DNA of 64,000 bases, taken from the NCBI GenBank assembly GCA_963811335.1, contig CAWERB010000018.1, positions 124,001 through 188,000 of the forward strand, read 5' to 3'. Both the position numbers and the translations under genes were made by a program. The notes under the pieces are model-generated. The model was given only the letters and a program-made list of their open reading frames with translations, searched no databases and had not been told where the DNA came from. This document shows, in pieces, positions 1 to 8,999 of the stretch. This DNA comes from Trebonia sp963811335 (GTDB lineage Bacteria > Actinomycetota > Actinomycetes > Streptosporangiales > Streptosporangiaceae). Positions within the stretch are counted from its first letter, which is position 1; each line of letters starts with the position of its first letter.

Positions 1-1
1 G

Positions 2-229
2 GGCGGCGACCACCCGTCAAGCGGCGCGGAGGTGCTGTCCCGGGCGCTTGAGGGCCTGGCCGAGGAGATCCGGTTCATGCTGGACGAGGGCGTGGTCGCG
101 GCGCCGCAGGACATCGACCTGTGCATGATCCTCGGCGCCGGGTGGCCGTTCCACCTCGGCGGCATCACGCCCTACCTGGACCGCACCGGGATCGCCGCCA
201 AGGTGAACGGCGCGCCGTTCCGCGGTTAG
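2..229 (+). CDS. C-terminal end of a FadB-like 3-hydroxyacyl-CoA dehydrogenase (partial)
   Basis: Only the last 75 residues are in the window; the gene starts upstream. The visible part carries the signature of the C-terminal helical domain of multifunctional fatty-acid oxidation enzymes: a helix with EEIRFMLDEGVV followed by DIDLCMILGAGWPF and the GGITPYLDRTG segment, then a stop at 227-229. In this family the protein joins enoyl-CoA hydratase and 3-hydroxyacyl-CoA dehydrogenase activities for beta-oxidation in the cytoplasm. A thiolase gene is the usual upstream partner, but it cannot be seen here. The family call is firm. Whether the full protein is bifunctional or only the dehydrogenase cannot be told from this fragment. 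Confidence 0.85.
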   Translation, partial: GGDHPSSGAEVLSRALEGLAEEIRFMLDEGVVAAPQDIDLCMILGAGWPFHLGGITPYLDRTGIAAKVNGAPFRG

Positions 230-432
230 CCGAGGTTCGCACCGGGATCGCCGCCACTGCCCGCGGTCGCGGCGGCGAGCGGTACAGGCCAGCCGGCGGG
301 CGTCGCGTCGAGTTTTGTCGCGGCACGGTAGTGCGTGTCTACGCAAAGTTACCTAGAATAAGCGGATCGGCGGCTTCATTCCCGGAGAGCCCCGGTGCCA
401 GGGGGGACTTTCTATTCTCATGCCGTGAGAAT

Positions 433-1287
433 GTGAGTCGCACAGTGGGAGAACCTCCGCGTAAGTGGCATGCGCCGTCGCCCCAGGACTGGCTGAGAGC
501 GGCGTCCCGCGCGGCCCGCCAGGCCCGCGTTGACCCGTCGGTGCCGAACGTGGCGCGCGTCTGGGACGCCATGACCGGCGGGCACGACAACTTCGAAGTT
601 GACCGCAGGGCGGCGCGGCGGCTACTCGCCGCCTCACCGCTAATGTCGCAGGTCGGGCCCGCGTCGCGGGCGTTCCTCCGCCGTGCCGTCACTTACCTGG
701 CGGCCGAGGCGGGCATCAGGCAGTTCATCGACGTCGGTACCGGCTTGCCGGCGCCGGGCAGCGTGCATTCCGTGGCCCAGGCGGTGGACTCGTCCTGCCG
801 CGTCGTCTACGTCGACAATGACCCCGTCGTGCTGTCGCACGTGCGCGCGTGGCTCCGCTCGCCGGCGGACGGCGCGACCAGCTACCTCGAGGCGGACGCT
901 CGGGATACCCAGGCTCTCCTCGACGGGGCGCGCCAGATCCTCGACCTGGGCAAGCCGGTCGGCCTGCTCATGATCATGACGCTGAACTTCCTCGAGGACG
1001 CGGGCGAGACGCTGGCCAGGCTGGTCGCCGCGGTGCCGCCCGGCAGCTACCTGGCCGTCGTGCAGCCGGCCAGGGACCAGCGGACGGTGCCCGTGGCCCG
1101 CCGGTGGAACCAGATGGGGGCGACCCAGGTCTTCCTGCGCGACCGCGACGAGGTCGCCCGCTGGCTGGCCGGCCTGGAACTGGTCGAGCCTGGCCTCGTC
1201 GAGGTGCACCGGTGGCGGCCAGCGCCCGGCGACCGGGACTATCCCGATGGAATGCCGCTGCTCGCCGCCGTCGCGAGGAAGCCGTGA
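433..1287 (+). CDS. PF04672-type SAM-dependent methyltransferase
   Basis: A 284-residue protein of the S-adenosyl-methyltransferase family abundant in actinomycetes (PF04672, formerly DUF574). Seen in the sequence: the family's N-terminal block RVWDAMTGGHDNFEVDR at about residues 42-58, the SAM-binding loop FIDVGTGLPAPGSVHSVAQ at about 98-116, the acidic VVYVDNDPVVL strand that would hold the ribose of SAM, and a central GLLMIMTLNFLED. The start is placed at GTG 433 because the family normally begins 30-40 residues before the WDAMTGG block; GTG 445 is an alternative. There is no strong ribosome-binding site, and the frame is open far upstream without conserved sequence. The methyl acceptor is unknown for most members. 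It stands alone between unrelated genes. Confidence 0.85.
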   Translation: MSRTVGEPPRKWHAPSPQDWLRAASRAARQARVDPSVPNVARVWDAMTGGHDNFEVDRRAARRLLAASPLMSQVGPASRAFLRRAVTYLAAEAGIRQFIDVGTGLPAPGSVHSVAQAVDSSCRVVYVDNDPVVLSHVRAWLRSPADGATSYLEADARDTQALLDGARQILDLGKPVGLLMIMTLNFLEDAGETLARLVAAVPPGSYLAVVQPARDQRTVPVARRWNQMGATQVFLRDRDEVARWLAGLELVEPGLVEVHRWRPAPGDRDYPDGMPLLAAVARKP

Positions 1288-1422
1288 CCGCGCCCCGCCG
1301 CACCCTCGGCGCGGGCTGATTCCTGGGGCAGGAGGCGGGTTCGGCCGGCTCAGCCTTGGGTGCGGCGCCGTTGACACCAAGCCCGGGCGCCGGAACGATT
1401 CCCGTGTGGGAAGGAGCCTCTG

Positions 1423-2382
1423 ATGGCGCAGGACGGGCAGGTCCAGACGGCGCGTGGCCCGGTGCCGGCCGCCGGCCTCGGCCAGGTACTCATGCACGAG
1501 CACGTCTTCGTGCTGACCGCCGACGTGCAGCAGAACTACCCGGACGAGTGGGGCGACGAGGGCGAGCGCGTCGCCGACGCGGTCCGCAGGCTGAGCGAGC
1601 TGCCGGAACACGGCATCTCCACGATCGTCGACGTCACGGTCATCGGCCAGGGCAGGAACATCCCCCGGATCAAGCGCATCGCGGACCAGGTACCCGGGCT
1701 GAACATCGTCGTCGCCACCGGCATCTACACCTTCGACGCGGTGCCGATGTACTTCTGGCAACGGCCGCGCGAGACGATGACCCAGTTCTTCGTGCGTGAC
1801 ATCACCGAGGGTATCGCGGACACCGGCGTCAAGGCGGGCATGCTCAAGTGCGCGGTGGACGAGAAGGGACTCACCGAGGGCGTCGAGCGGGTGCTGCGCT
1901 CGGTGGCCCGCGCGCACGTCGCGACCGGCGGCACGCCGATCACCATCCACACGCACGCCGCGGGCAAGCACGGCCCCGCGATCGTCGCCGTGCTCAGGGA
2001 GGAGGGCGTCGACTTCGGCCGGGTGGTGCTCGGCCACTCCGGCGACGCGGTCCGCGACCCGGATTACCTGGCGGCGATGGCCGATACCGGGCTCACCCTG
2101 GGCATGGACCGCTTCGGCATCGACCACTTCGCGACCTTCAAGGAGCGCTCCGACCTGGTGGCCGAGATGTGCCGCCGCGGCTACGCCGGCCGGATGGTGC
2201 TCGCCCACGACACCTGCTGCTACATCGACTGGTTCGGCCCCGGCCGCCTCGATGACCTCAAGGACTGGCACTACCTGCACGTCAGCAAGGACGTGCTGCC
2301 CTACCTGCGCGAGCACGGCGTCCCCGGGTCCGACATCGAAGCGATGCTCGTCACCAACCCCGCCCGCATCCTGGCCGGATAA
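1423..2382 (+). CDS. Phosphotriesterase-family metal-dependent hydrolase
   Basis: A 319-residue amidohydrolase-superfamily protein of the phosphotriesterase/Php group. The binuclear metal site can be read off: HEH (His25, His27) near the N-terminus, Lys142 in the GMLKCA block as the candidate carboxylated bridging lysine, HTH (His176, His178), GHSGD (His205), and the catalytic Asp263 in AHDTCC. The ATG at 1423 is preceded by AAGGAG about 7 bases upstream, so the start is well supported. Family members act as lactonases, phosphotriesterases or esterases on diverse substrates; the sequence does not show which. The stop codon overlaps a 15-bp motif repeated after the next gene. I am confident of fold and metal site, not of substrate. 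Confidence 0.88.
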   Translation: MAQDGQVQTARGPVPAAGLGQVLMHEHVFVLTADVQQNYPDEWGDEGERVADAVRRLSELPEHGISTIVDVTVIGQGRNIPRIKRIADQVPGLNIVVATGIYTFDAVPMYFWQRPRETMTQFFVRDITEGIADTGVKAGMLKCAVDEKGLTEGVERVLRSVARAHVATGGTPITIHTHAAGKHGPAIVAVLREEGVDFGRVVLGHSGDAVRDPDYLAAMADTGLTLGMDRFGIDHFATFKERSDLVAEMCRRGYAGRMVLAHDTCCYIDWFGPGRLDDLKDWHYLHVSKDVLPYLREHGVPGSDIEAMLVTNPARILAG

Positions 2383-2393
2383 CAGCAAGAAGC
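2379..2393 (+). repeat. 15-bp direct repeat, copy 1 (flanks the 2H-ligase gene)
   Basis: ATAACAGCAAGAAGC occurs here, containing the stop codon of the phosphotriesterase-family gene, and again exactly at 3193-3207. The two copies bracket the 2H phosphoesterase gene 2521-3147. Confidence 0.6.
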
Positions 2394-2520
2394 CTTGCCC
2401 GTTCGGATTATCGTGTGAATTTGGTCGCGGAAAACGACACCTAAATGCACACGATCATCCGGCGCAGGCGGGAGGCGATATTCGGGTGCGCCCGCCGCGG
2501 CGAATCCGTAGCGTTGCCGC

Positions 2521-3147
2521 ATGGCTGACGCGAGTCCGGGCGCCTGCTCCGGCGATGGCCGGCGGCCCCCTGCGGGGGTGCCGGGCGACTGGCAGAGCGC
2601 GCTGCTCGTCGCCGTCCCCGAGGCGGAGCCTGCGGTGGGGGAGCACCGCGCCAGGCTCGACTCGAGCGCGCGGGACGGCGTGCCCGCGCACCTGACGGTG
2701 CTTTACCCGTTCCTGCCGCCGTCGTCCATCGATGACGCGGTGCTCGCGTCGCTGCGCCGGCTGTTCGCCGGGTTCGCTCCGTTCGACGTCACGCTGGACC
2801 GGGTCAGCTGGTTCGGTGAGGACGTGGTTTGGCTCGCACCGCGCGACGACGGGCCCTTCCGCGCGCTGATCGGCGCCACGCGGGCCGCCTTCCCCGAATG
2901 CCCGCCCTACGGCAACAAGCACGCCGACGTCATCCCGCACCTCACCATCGGCGACCGCGCCGACCCGGGGGCGCTGCGCGCGGCGGCGGAAGCGGTCCGC
3001 GGCCACCTCCCCGTCGGGGCCAGGGTCATCGGGGTCACCCTGATGGCCGGCCCCGCCCCAGGGAACCTGGAAGTCCCGCCGGGCCAGTGGCGCACGCTCG
3101 CCGCGTTCCCGCTTGGCGCCCCGACTTCGGTTAGCGCCGAGACTTAG
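2521..3147 (+). CDS. 2H phosphoesterase / 2'-5' RNA ligase family protein
   Basis: A 208-residue member of the 2H phosphoesterase superfamily (LigT / 2'-5' RNA ligase-like, PF13563 type). The two catalytic H-x-T motifs are present: HLTVLYPF with His57 and PHLTIGD with His140, about 83 residues apart as usual for the fold. These proteins open or close 2',3'-cyclic phosphodiester bonds in RNA or small nucleotides; the natural substrate in actinobacteria is not established. The first 22 residues are low-complexity and could be trimmed if a later start is used. The stop codon lies inside the left arm of a 41-bp palindrome, and 15-bp direct repeats lie on both sides of the gene, so it may have arrived as a small cassette (inference). 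Confidence 0.85.
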   Translation: MADASPGACSGDGRRPPAGVPGDWQSALLVAVPEAEPAVGEHRARLDSSARDGVPAHLTVLYPFLPPSSIDDAVLASLRRLFAGFAPFDVTLDRVSWFGEDVVWLAPRDDGPFRALIGATRAAFPECPPYGNKHADVIPHLTIGDRADPGALRAAAEAVRGHLPVGARVIGVTLMAGPAPGNLEVPPGQWRTLAAFPLGAPTSVSAET

Positions 3148-3175
3148 ACATGCATGTGGTGTCTAACTCTCGGCG
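3135..3175. repeat. 41-bp dispersed palindrome, copy 1
   Basis: Left arm 3135-3150, 9-base loop, right arm 3160-3175 (TGTCTAACTCTCGGCG). The 16-bp arms pair with a single mismatch. The same palindrome recurs with perfect arms at 30637-30677. Here it overlaps the stop codon of the 2H-ligase gene and could also act as a terminator, although no T-tract follows. Confidence 0.8.
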
Positions 3176-3192
3176 GGAATGCCGTTCGCTTC

Positions 3193-3207
3193 ATAACAGC
3201 AAGAAGC
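3193..3207 (+). repeat. 15-bp direct repeat, copy 2
   Basis: Exact second copy of ATAACAGCAAGAAGC (first copy 2379-2393), 814 bp downstream of the first. Confidence 0.6.
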
Positions 3208-3304
3208 GGGCCGGGTGCGGGACCTGATGCGCGCGGCGGAGCGCCAGCGTCTTCATCCGATGAGGGTGATGCGGCCGCCTCCGCAGACCGGCCATGCTGC
3301 TGGC

Positions 3305-3757
3305 ATGATCGCTAGGTGGTGCAGCGGGCTCACCGCGGCGTGCGTTCTGTCGGCGGCGGCGCTCCTGGCCGGCTGCAGCAGCAGTACCACGACAAGCAAC
3401 GGCGTGAGCAGCAGCATGAGCGCCAGCAGCCAGTCGGTCGTGTGCAAGAGCGCGCAGGACCTCAAGGCCTCCGTCACGGGCCTCAAGGACGTGAACATCA
3501 GCGCCAACGGCACGTCCGCGGTCTCTGGCCAGTTCACGAAGATCAAGCAGGACTTCAACACGCTCAAGGCCGACGCCAAGGGCCAGTACTCGACCCAGGC
3601 CGACGCCCTGTCCGGCGCCCTGGGCAAGCTGGGCTCAAGCCTCGACTCGGCCAAGGCCAGCCTGAACGCCGGCACCCTGTCGGCGGTCGCCTCGGCCGCT
3701 GGGACGGTCGTCACGGCCGGCACCAACCTGGTCACCGCGATATCCAACACGTGCTGA
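3305..3757 (+). CDS. Small secreted lipoprotein of unknown function
   Basis: A 150-residue predicted lipoprotein. It starts with a short basic end, a hydrophobic stretch and the lipobox LLAGC, so Cys24 would be lipidated and the rest exposed outside the membrane. A Ser/Thr linker follows (SSSTTTSNGVSSS), then a helical, Ala/Lys-rich domain with one cysteine near residue 47 and another as the last residue, which could form a disulfide. An upstream ATG in the same frame (3215) would add 30 residues before the signal peptide; I chose ATG 3305 because it puts the signal at the N-terminus. I do not recognise the domain. The 3' end overlaps the convergent aminopeptidase gene by 26 bp. Confidence 0.75.
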   Translation: MIARWCSGLTAACVLSAAALLAGCSSSTTTSNGVSSSMSASSQSVVCKSAQDLKASVTGLKDVNISANGTSAVSGQFTKIKQDFNTLKADAKGQYSTQADALSGALGKLGSSLDSAKASLNAGTLSAVASAAGTVVTAGTNLVTAISNTC

Positions 3758-5310
3758 CCGCGTCATTAAGCCGGGAACGGCCGGGCGGGACGAAACCGAC
3801 GGCCAGGTCGGCGAGCAGCCGGGCACCGAACCCGCTGCAGCCCTTGGTCTGCCACGACTCGGCCCTGTCCGCCTGGGCGGTGCCCGCGATGTCCAGGTGC
3901 GCCCAGGGCAGCCCGCCGGTGAACTCCTCGAGGAACAGCGCCGCGGTGATCGCGCCCGCGTTCGGGCCGCCGATGTTGGCGAGGTCGGCGACCTCGGAGT
4001 CGAGTTCGCGGCGGTAGGCGCGCTCAAGCGGCAGCTGCCACACCGGTTCCGCCGTGGCGTGCGCCGACCGGAGCACCTGGTCGATCAGCGGCTGGCTGCT
4101 GCCAAGCACGCCGGCCACCTTGGCGCCGAGAGCCCGCATGCACGCGCCGGTGAGCGTCGCGATGTCCACGATCGCGTCCGGCCGCTGCTCCGCGGCCAGC
4201 ACCAGCGCGTCGGCCATCACCAGGCGGCCCTCCGCGTCGGTGTTCAGCACCTCGACGGTGGTTCCGCCGTGGATGGTGATCACGTCGCCGAGCTTGAGCG
4301 CGGAGCCGGACGGCAGGTTGTCGGTGCACATCAGGTAGCCGGTGACCGTCGTACGGCAGCCGAGCTCACCGAGCGCGAGCATCGCGGCGAGCACGGCGGC
4401 CGCCCCGGTCATGTCGTTCTTCATCGTGGCATGCACCGCGTCGGCCGGCTTGAGGCTGATGCCGCCCGAGTCGTAGGTGATGCCCTTCGCGACGAGCGCC
4501 AGGTGCGACGCCGCCTGGCCGGCCGCCGGCCGGTACATCAGCTTGACCATCCGCGGCTCGTCGGCGCTGCCCCCGTTGACGCCGATGAGCCCGCCGCAGC
4601 CGAGCCGCACCAGGTCGTCCCGGTCGAAGACCTCAACGCCGAGCCCGGACCGCGCGCCGAGCACGGTGGCGACGTCCGCGATCCTGGACGCGGTGAGGTG
4701 CGCGGGCGGCGAGTTGGCGAGGTCGCGCGCCAGCATCGTGGCCTTGGCGAGCGTCAGGCCGCGGCGCGCGCCCGCCGCCACCGCGTCGCGGTGCGCCTCC
4801 TCGGCGAGCAGCGTGAGCGACCTGACCGGCGTCCCCGCAGGGTCCTTCTTGAGCGGGTCGTAGGCGTACCTGGCGAGCAGCATCCCCTCCACCGCGACCT
4901 GAGCGGCGACCGCGGGATCGAGCCCGGCCGCGGCGTCAATGAGGAACGCGAGGTCCGCGTCCCTTGCCGCGGCGCGGGCGAACGCCGCCGCGGCGTCCCG
5001 CGCGGTGCCGGGGCCGAGTGCCCCGGCGTCACCGTAGCCCACGGCGACGCGGAGCCGACCGTCGGGCTGCGGCAGCGGCAGTGCCTGACCGGGCCTGCCG
5101 TCGAAGCCGCTGCGGGCGAGCGCGGCCCGGTCGATGCCGAGGCGCCGCGGCAGGCTCGCCGGCCTCGGCCACGAGCACGCCGAGCGCGCCCGCCCCCTCG
5201 GGACCAGACGCGCCGTCCGCGTCGGCGGGGCCGGCGATCTCAAGCAGGACCGCCCAGCTCGCGGACGGGGCCGGATCGAAATCGGGCGGAACGAGGACAG
5301 CCCGGCTCAT
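3732..5310 (-). CDS. pepA: Leucyl aminopeptidase (M17), frameshifted near the N-terminus
   Basis: M17 family cytosolic leucyl aminopeptidase, a di-zinc exopeptidase that removes N-terminal residues from peptides. The catalytic domain is intact: VAKGITYDSGGISLKP holds the active-site Lys and a metal-binding Asp, KNDMTGAAAVL follows, and NTDAEGRLVMADAL is the family signature. The N-terminal domain is split. The start at 5310 (MSRAVLVPPDF) reads as a good M17 N-terminus down to about 5150, after which the sequence continues (RRLGIDRAALA) in another frame to the stop at 3732. A single-base indel near 5140-5155 explains this, and I treat it as one gene of about 525 residues. If the shift is real, translation from an internal start would give a protein lacking most of the N-terminal domain. 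Confidence 0.82.
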
Positions 5311-5550
5311 GACGGCTCACACCCTTCCTTTGGGCCCTGGAGTTCCGCACGGGCACTCACGTCACGTACGGCACTCTCGTGGCTGACCCTCCCACGCCGG
5401 ACCCACGCGGGTCTCACTCGGATGGGATGAACTTGCCCGCCCCCGCCCCCGCCCTGGCCGCCGGCCCGCCGCGTTCACCCCCCGCGTAGGAGGCGGGCGG
5501 CCCGGCGGCCGGCCGATGCTTTCCTGTGCGGGCACAGGAAGGAGCCTCCA

Positions 5551-6654
5551 GTGAGCGGCGAGCGGCAACAACCCACCGGCAGGTCACGACCAACGTGGTG
5601 GCTGTGGGGGCTGGTCGGCGCCGTGATAGTGGCCGGCGTCGGCGGCGGGCTTATCGGGGCGGCGGTGGCGTCACCGAACTCGGGCGGCACGACCTCGGCC
5701 TCCGCCGCGTCCTGCGACGTGACGCTGGTGGCCGACAAGGTGCTGCCCTCGGTGGTGACGATCTCCGCCAAGCCGGCCTCGGGCAAGGGCGGCTCCACCG
5801 GGTCCGGTGAGGTGTACAAGTCCGGCGGCTACATCCTGACCAACAGCCACGTGATCGCCGCCGCCGCCAGCGGCGGGACGGTCGAGGTGCTGTTCGCCGA
5901 CGGGACGAGCGAGCGGGCCAGCATCGTCGGCCGGGACGTGCTGACCGACCTGGCCGTGCTCAAGGCGCAGCTGCCGTCGGGCGTGCCGCCGATCACCGTC
6001 GGCTCGTCGGCCTCGCTGCAGGTCGGGTACCCGGTGATCGCGCTAGGCGCGCCGCTTGGCCTGTCTGGCACGGTGACTTCCGGTATCGTCAGCGCGCTGG
6101 ATCGGACCATCAAGGTCCCCGCGGAGGACGACGCCTCGGCACTGCTGGTCGCCGCGGTGCAGACCGACGCGGCGATCAACCCGGGCAACAGCGGCGGCGC
6201 CCTGGTCAACTGCGGCGACCAGCTGGTCGGCATCCCCTCGGCGGGGGCGGCCGTGCCGACCTCGGCGGGCGAGTCGGCCGGCGGGAACATCGGGCTCGGC
6301 TTCGCGATCCCCGTCGACTCCGCCGTCACGGTCGCGGACGAGATCATCGCCACCGGCCGCGCCACGCACTCCTACTTCGGCCTGGACACGGTGCCGGTTC
6401 CCGAGGTCGCCGCCAAGGAGGCCGGCCTTTCCGGCGGGCTGTTCGTGGCCGGCGTGGTAACGGGCGGCCCCGCGGAGCAGGCGGGCCTGCAGGCGGGCGT
6501 CATCATCACCAGTGTCGACGGCAAGCCGGCCACCAGCAACGTCCAGCTGCAGGAAGTGACGCTGACGAAGAACCCGGGCGACGCGGTGGAGCTTGAGTAC
6601 CTGCGCAACGGCAAGACGGAGAAGGCCACGGTCACGCTCGGCAAGCAGCCGTAA
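5551..6654 (+). CDS. HtrA/DegP-like trypsin-type serine protease with PDZ domain
   Basis: A 367-residue membrane-anchored S1C protease. Layout: short cytoplasmic end, one transmembrane helix (about 17-40), a Ser/Gly-rich linker, a trypsin-like domain (about 55-290) and a C-terminal PDZ domain (about 290-365, GLFVAGVVTGGPAEQAGLQAG). The catalytic triad is visible as His100 (TNSHV), Asp133 (TDLAV) and Ser214 (GNSGGAL). Such proteases degrade or refold damaged extracytoplasmic proteins. The GTG start at 5551 is preceded by GGAAGGAG about 8 bases upstream. The 3' end overlaps the convergent HxlR-type regulator by 23 bp. This is a single-PDZ, single-TM form typical of actinobacteria. Confidence 0.9.
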   Translation: MSGERQQPTGRSRPTWWLWGLVGAVIVAGVGGGLIGAAVASPNSGGTTSASAASCDVTLVADKVLPSVVTISAKPASGKGGSTGSGEVYKSGGYILTNSHVIAAAASGGTVEVLFADGTSERASIVGRDVLTDLAVLKAQLPSGVPPITVGSSASLQVGYPVIALGAPLGLSGTVTSGIVSALDRTIKVPAEDDASALLVAAVQTDAAINPGNSGGALVNCGDQLVGIPSAGAAVPTSAGESAGGNIGLGFAIPVDSAVTVADEIIATGRATHSYFGLDTVPVPEVAAKEAGLSGGLFVAGVVTGGPAEQAGLQAGVIITSVDGKPATSNVQLQEVTLTKNPGDAVELEYLRNGKTEKATVTLGKQP

Positions 6655-7159
6655 CGTCCGGCCTCAGGCGCGGCGCGCCCGCCGCGTCCGGGCGTGCCGC
6701 GTCCGACGGCCCAGTGCGGCCCCAGCCGGGCACCAGGACGCGCACCCGCAGGTCCTCCAGGTCCACCTCGGTGCCGCAGTGGCGGCAGGTGATCGCCGGG
6801 TCGAGCTGGTGCCCGCACACATGGTCGAAGACGCTCGGCGGCGAGTCGACCGCCCACTTGTCCCCCCACGCGCGCAGCACGGTGAGCACCGAGCGCAGTT
6901 CCAGGCCCGCCTCGGTGAGCTCGTACTCGTAGCGCGGCGGGTGCTCGCTGTACTGGCGCCGTTCCACCACGCCGCCCGCCTCGAGGGCGCGCAGCCGCGC
7001 GGCGAGCCGGTCGCGCGGCGCGCCGGTGTTGCGCGCGATCGCGTCGAACCGCTTGTTGCCGAAGGCGATCTCGCGCACGGCGAGCAGCGCCCACTTCTCG
7101 CCGACCAGGTTCAGGGCGGCGGCAACCGAGCAGGGCCTGCCGGGCAGTTCCTCGCGCAT
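6632..7159 (-). CDS. HxlR-family winged-helix regulator with C-terminal zinc-ribbon-like motif
   Basis: A 175-residue HxlR/MarR-type transcription factor. Residues about 10-100 form the winged helix with the family block LVGEKWALLAVREIAFGNKRF, the recognition helix region APRDRLAARLRALEAGGVVERRQY and the wing. A C-terminal CGHQ...CRHCG pair of cysteines could bind zinc, or could sense oxidants as some HxlR proteins do (inference). It is transcribed divergently from the DHA2 exporter gene at 7346, the usual arrangement in which the regulator controls the pump. The shared intergenic region holds two palindromes that are candidate operators. Confidence 0.85.
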   Translation of the reverse strand: MREELPGRPCSVAAALNLVGEKWALLAVREIAFGNKRFDAIARNTGAPRDRLAARLRALEAGGVVERRQYSEHPPRYEYELTEAGLELRSVLTVLRAWGDKWAVDSPPSVFDHVCGHQLDPAITCRHCGTEVDLEDLRVRVLVPGWGRTGPSDAARPDAAGAPRLRPDVTAACRA

Positions 7160-7174
7160 GCGAGCAAGCCTACC

Positions 7175-7228
7175 TTAGTTGCTAAATCAAACCCACTCGG
7201 GTTACGCTTCGGCCATCCAAACGTTTGG
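7175..7228. promoter_or_regulatory. Candidate operators between hxlR-type gene and exporter
   Basis: Two inverted repeats lie in the divergent intergenic region: TTAG-TTG-CTAA at 7175-7185 and the perfect 12-bp palindrome CCAAACGTTTGG at 7217-7228. They sit 16-70 bp upstream of the regulator's start and in front of the exporter, as expected for a regulator acting on both genes. Which one is bound is unknown. Confidence 0.5.
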
Positions 7229-7345
7229 TTTTCAAACCGATCAGGGAACCGGCCGAGACCGAGGGGTGCGCGTGAGCGAGAGCGTGGCGGACGGCGGGCC
7301 TGGCCCGCTCGCCGGTGAGCTGCCGGGCCGGCCGCGGCCAGCGGG

Positions 7346-8900
7346 GTGACGGTCGCGGCCAGCGGGGCGACGGTCGCGGCGCAGCCGCGGCCCGGGGCGG
7401 CCGGGCAGGACGCGACGCAGGTCCCCGTCCGGTTCGGCGCCGTGTTCGCGATCGTCACCGCGGGCATCGCGGTGGTGAACCTGGACATGTTCATCGTCAA
7501 CGTGGCGCTCCCGTCCATCGGCCGCGGCTTCTCCGGCGCGGGCCTCGCCGACCTGTCGTGGGTGCTGAACGCCTACGCGATCGTGTTCGCCGCGCTGCTC
7601 GTCCCGGCCGGCCGGGCGGCCGACCTGATCGGGCGCCGCGCCGCGTTCCTCACCGGGATGATCGTCTTCGGCCTTGCCTCCGCGGCCTGCGCCGCCGCGC
7701 CCGACGTGTGGGTGCTCGTCGCCGCCCGCGTCGTCCAGGCGGCCGGCGGCGCGCTGCTCATGCCCGCCTCCCTCGGCCTGCTGCTCGCCGCGGCCCGGCC
7801 GGAAAAGCGTACCGGCACCATCAGGGCCTGGACCTCGGTCGGCGGCGCCGCCGCGGCGCTCGGCCCGGTACTCGGCGGCGCGCTGGTCGCCGCCAGCTGG
7901 CACTGGGTGTTCCTGGTCAACGTCCCCATCGTGGTGGTGGCAGTACTCGCGGGCCGGGGCGTCCTTCCAGCTGAGTCCGGCCAGGGGGGTACGGAGAAGT
8001 CGTCCCCCGCGGGAGACGGCTGCGCGCCCGATACGATGGCGGAGCCATCGGGCGCGTTCCGGGGGGTACGGGGGGTCGTCCCCCCGGGAGGCGGGGCGCT
8101 GCCCGACACGCTCGGCGCGGCGGTGTTCACCATCGCCATCGGCGCCCTCTCACTCGCCCTGGTCAAGTCCGGCGACTGGGGCTGGGCGTCACCCGCCACC
8201 CTCGGCCTGATCGCGGCGGCGGCGGTCCTCGTGGGACTGTTCATCCGCCGGTCGGCGAGGCACCCGTTGCCGGTCATCGAGTTGCACCTGCTGCGCCGCC
8301 CCGTCTTCGCCACCGCCACCGCGGCGAACGTGGTGTTCGGTACCTCCTTCGGCGCGATGCTGCTGCTCGTCACCTTGTGGTGCCAGGACGTCTGGGGCTG
8401 GTCCGCGCTGCGCACCGGCCTCGCCGTCGCCCCCGGGCCGCTGCTCGTCCCGTTCTGGTCGATCGCCGCGGGCCCGCTGGCGCAGGAAGATCGGCCCGGG
8501 CCCGGTGGCCGCCGCCGGCTGCGCCGTCTACGCGGCCGGCTGCGTGTTCTGGCGGCTGAACCTCGCACTCACCCCCGACTACGCCACCCGCATGCTGCCC
8601 GGCATGCTGCTCACCGGCACCGGCGTCGGCCTCACCCTGCCCACCCTGGTCAGCGCCGCGGTCTCCGCCGTACCGCCGCACCGCTTCGCCACCGGCTCAG
8701 GCATCGTCACCATGGCCCGCCAGGTCGGCATCGTGCTCGGCGTCTCCGTCCTGGTCACCGTCCTCGGCCACCCGGCGGGCGCGGGCGCGCTGCCCGCCTT
8801 CCAGCGCGCCACCATCGTGCTGGCCGCGACCGCGTTCACCGCCGGCCTGGCCGCCCTGCTGCTCGTCCCCGCCCGCCGCCGCGACCAGCGCCAGGAGTGA
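7346..8900 (+). CDS. DHA2-type (14-TMS) MFS drug exporter, frameshifted, with palindromic in-frame insertion
   Basis: A major facilitator superfamily exporter of the EmrB/QacA (DHA2) group. The frame from 7346 reads MFS helices 1 to about 10, including the loop 2-3 motif GRAADLIGRRAAF and the helix-5 motif (LGPVLGGALV). It then leaves frame near 8475-8485, and the last helices (AAAGCAVYAAG to LLLVPARRRDQ) continue in another frame to the stop at 8900. One indel joins the two parts into a protein of about 517 residues. The central loop after helix 6 carries an unusual hydrophilic insert of roughly 40 residues encoded by a duplicated palindromic DNA element (7984-8106). The start is uncertain: GTG 7346 gives a 35-residue hydrophilic lead. 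It is divergent from an HxlR-type regulator. Confidence 0.82.
7984..8106 (+). repeat. Duplicated palindromic element inside the MFS gene
   Basis: Two imperfect direct copies of a 46-48-bp GC-rich unit, 7984-8031 and 8061-8106, each beginning GGGGGGTACGG, flank a spacer that is itself an inverted repeat (CGCGCCCGAT 8023-8032 against ATCGGGCGCG 8047-8056, and the overlapping CGATGGC/GCCATCG). The whole block stays in frame and encodes a Gly/Pro-rich loop. Confidence 0.7.
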
Positions 8901-8999
8901 CGGGACCGTTCACGGGCCCGGGTACTGCGGCGACGGCGGGATCAGCCCCTCGGGGCGGGAAGCGGGCGATCGCGCCGCCCGCCACCTTCGTGTCGCCCG

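Noticed and set aside
640..2388. Long open frame on the minus strand opposite the methyltransferase and phosphotriesterase-family genes
   Set aside because: It is an antisense shadow typical of very high GC DNA: the protein is full of Arg/Val/His/Asp with no domain, while the plus strand has clear families.
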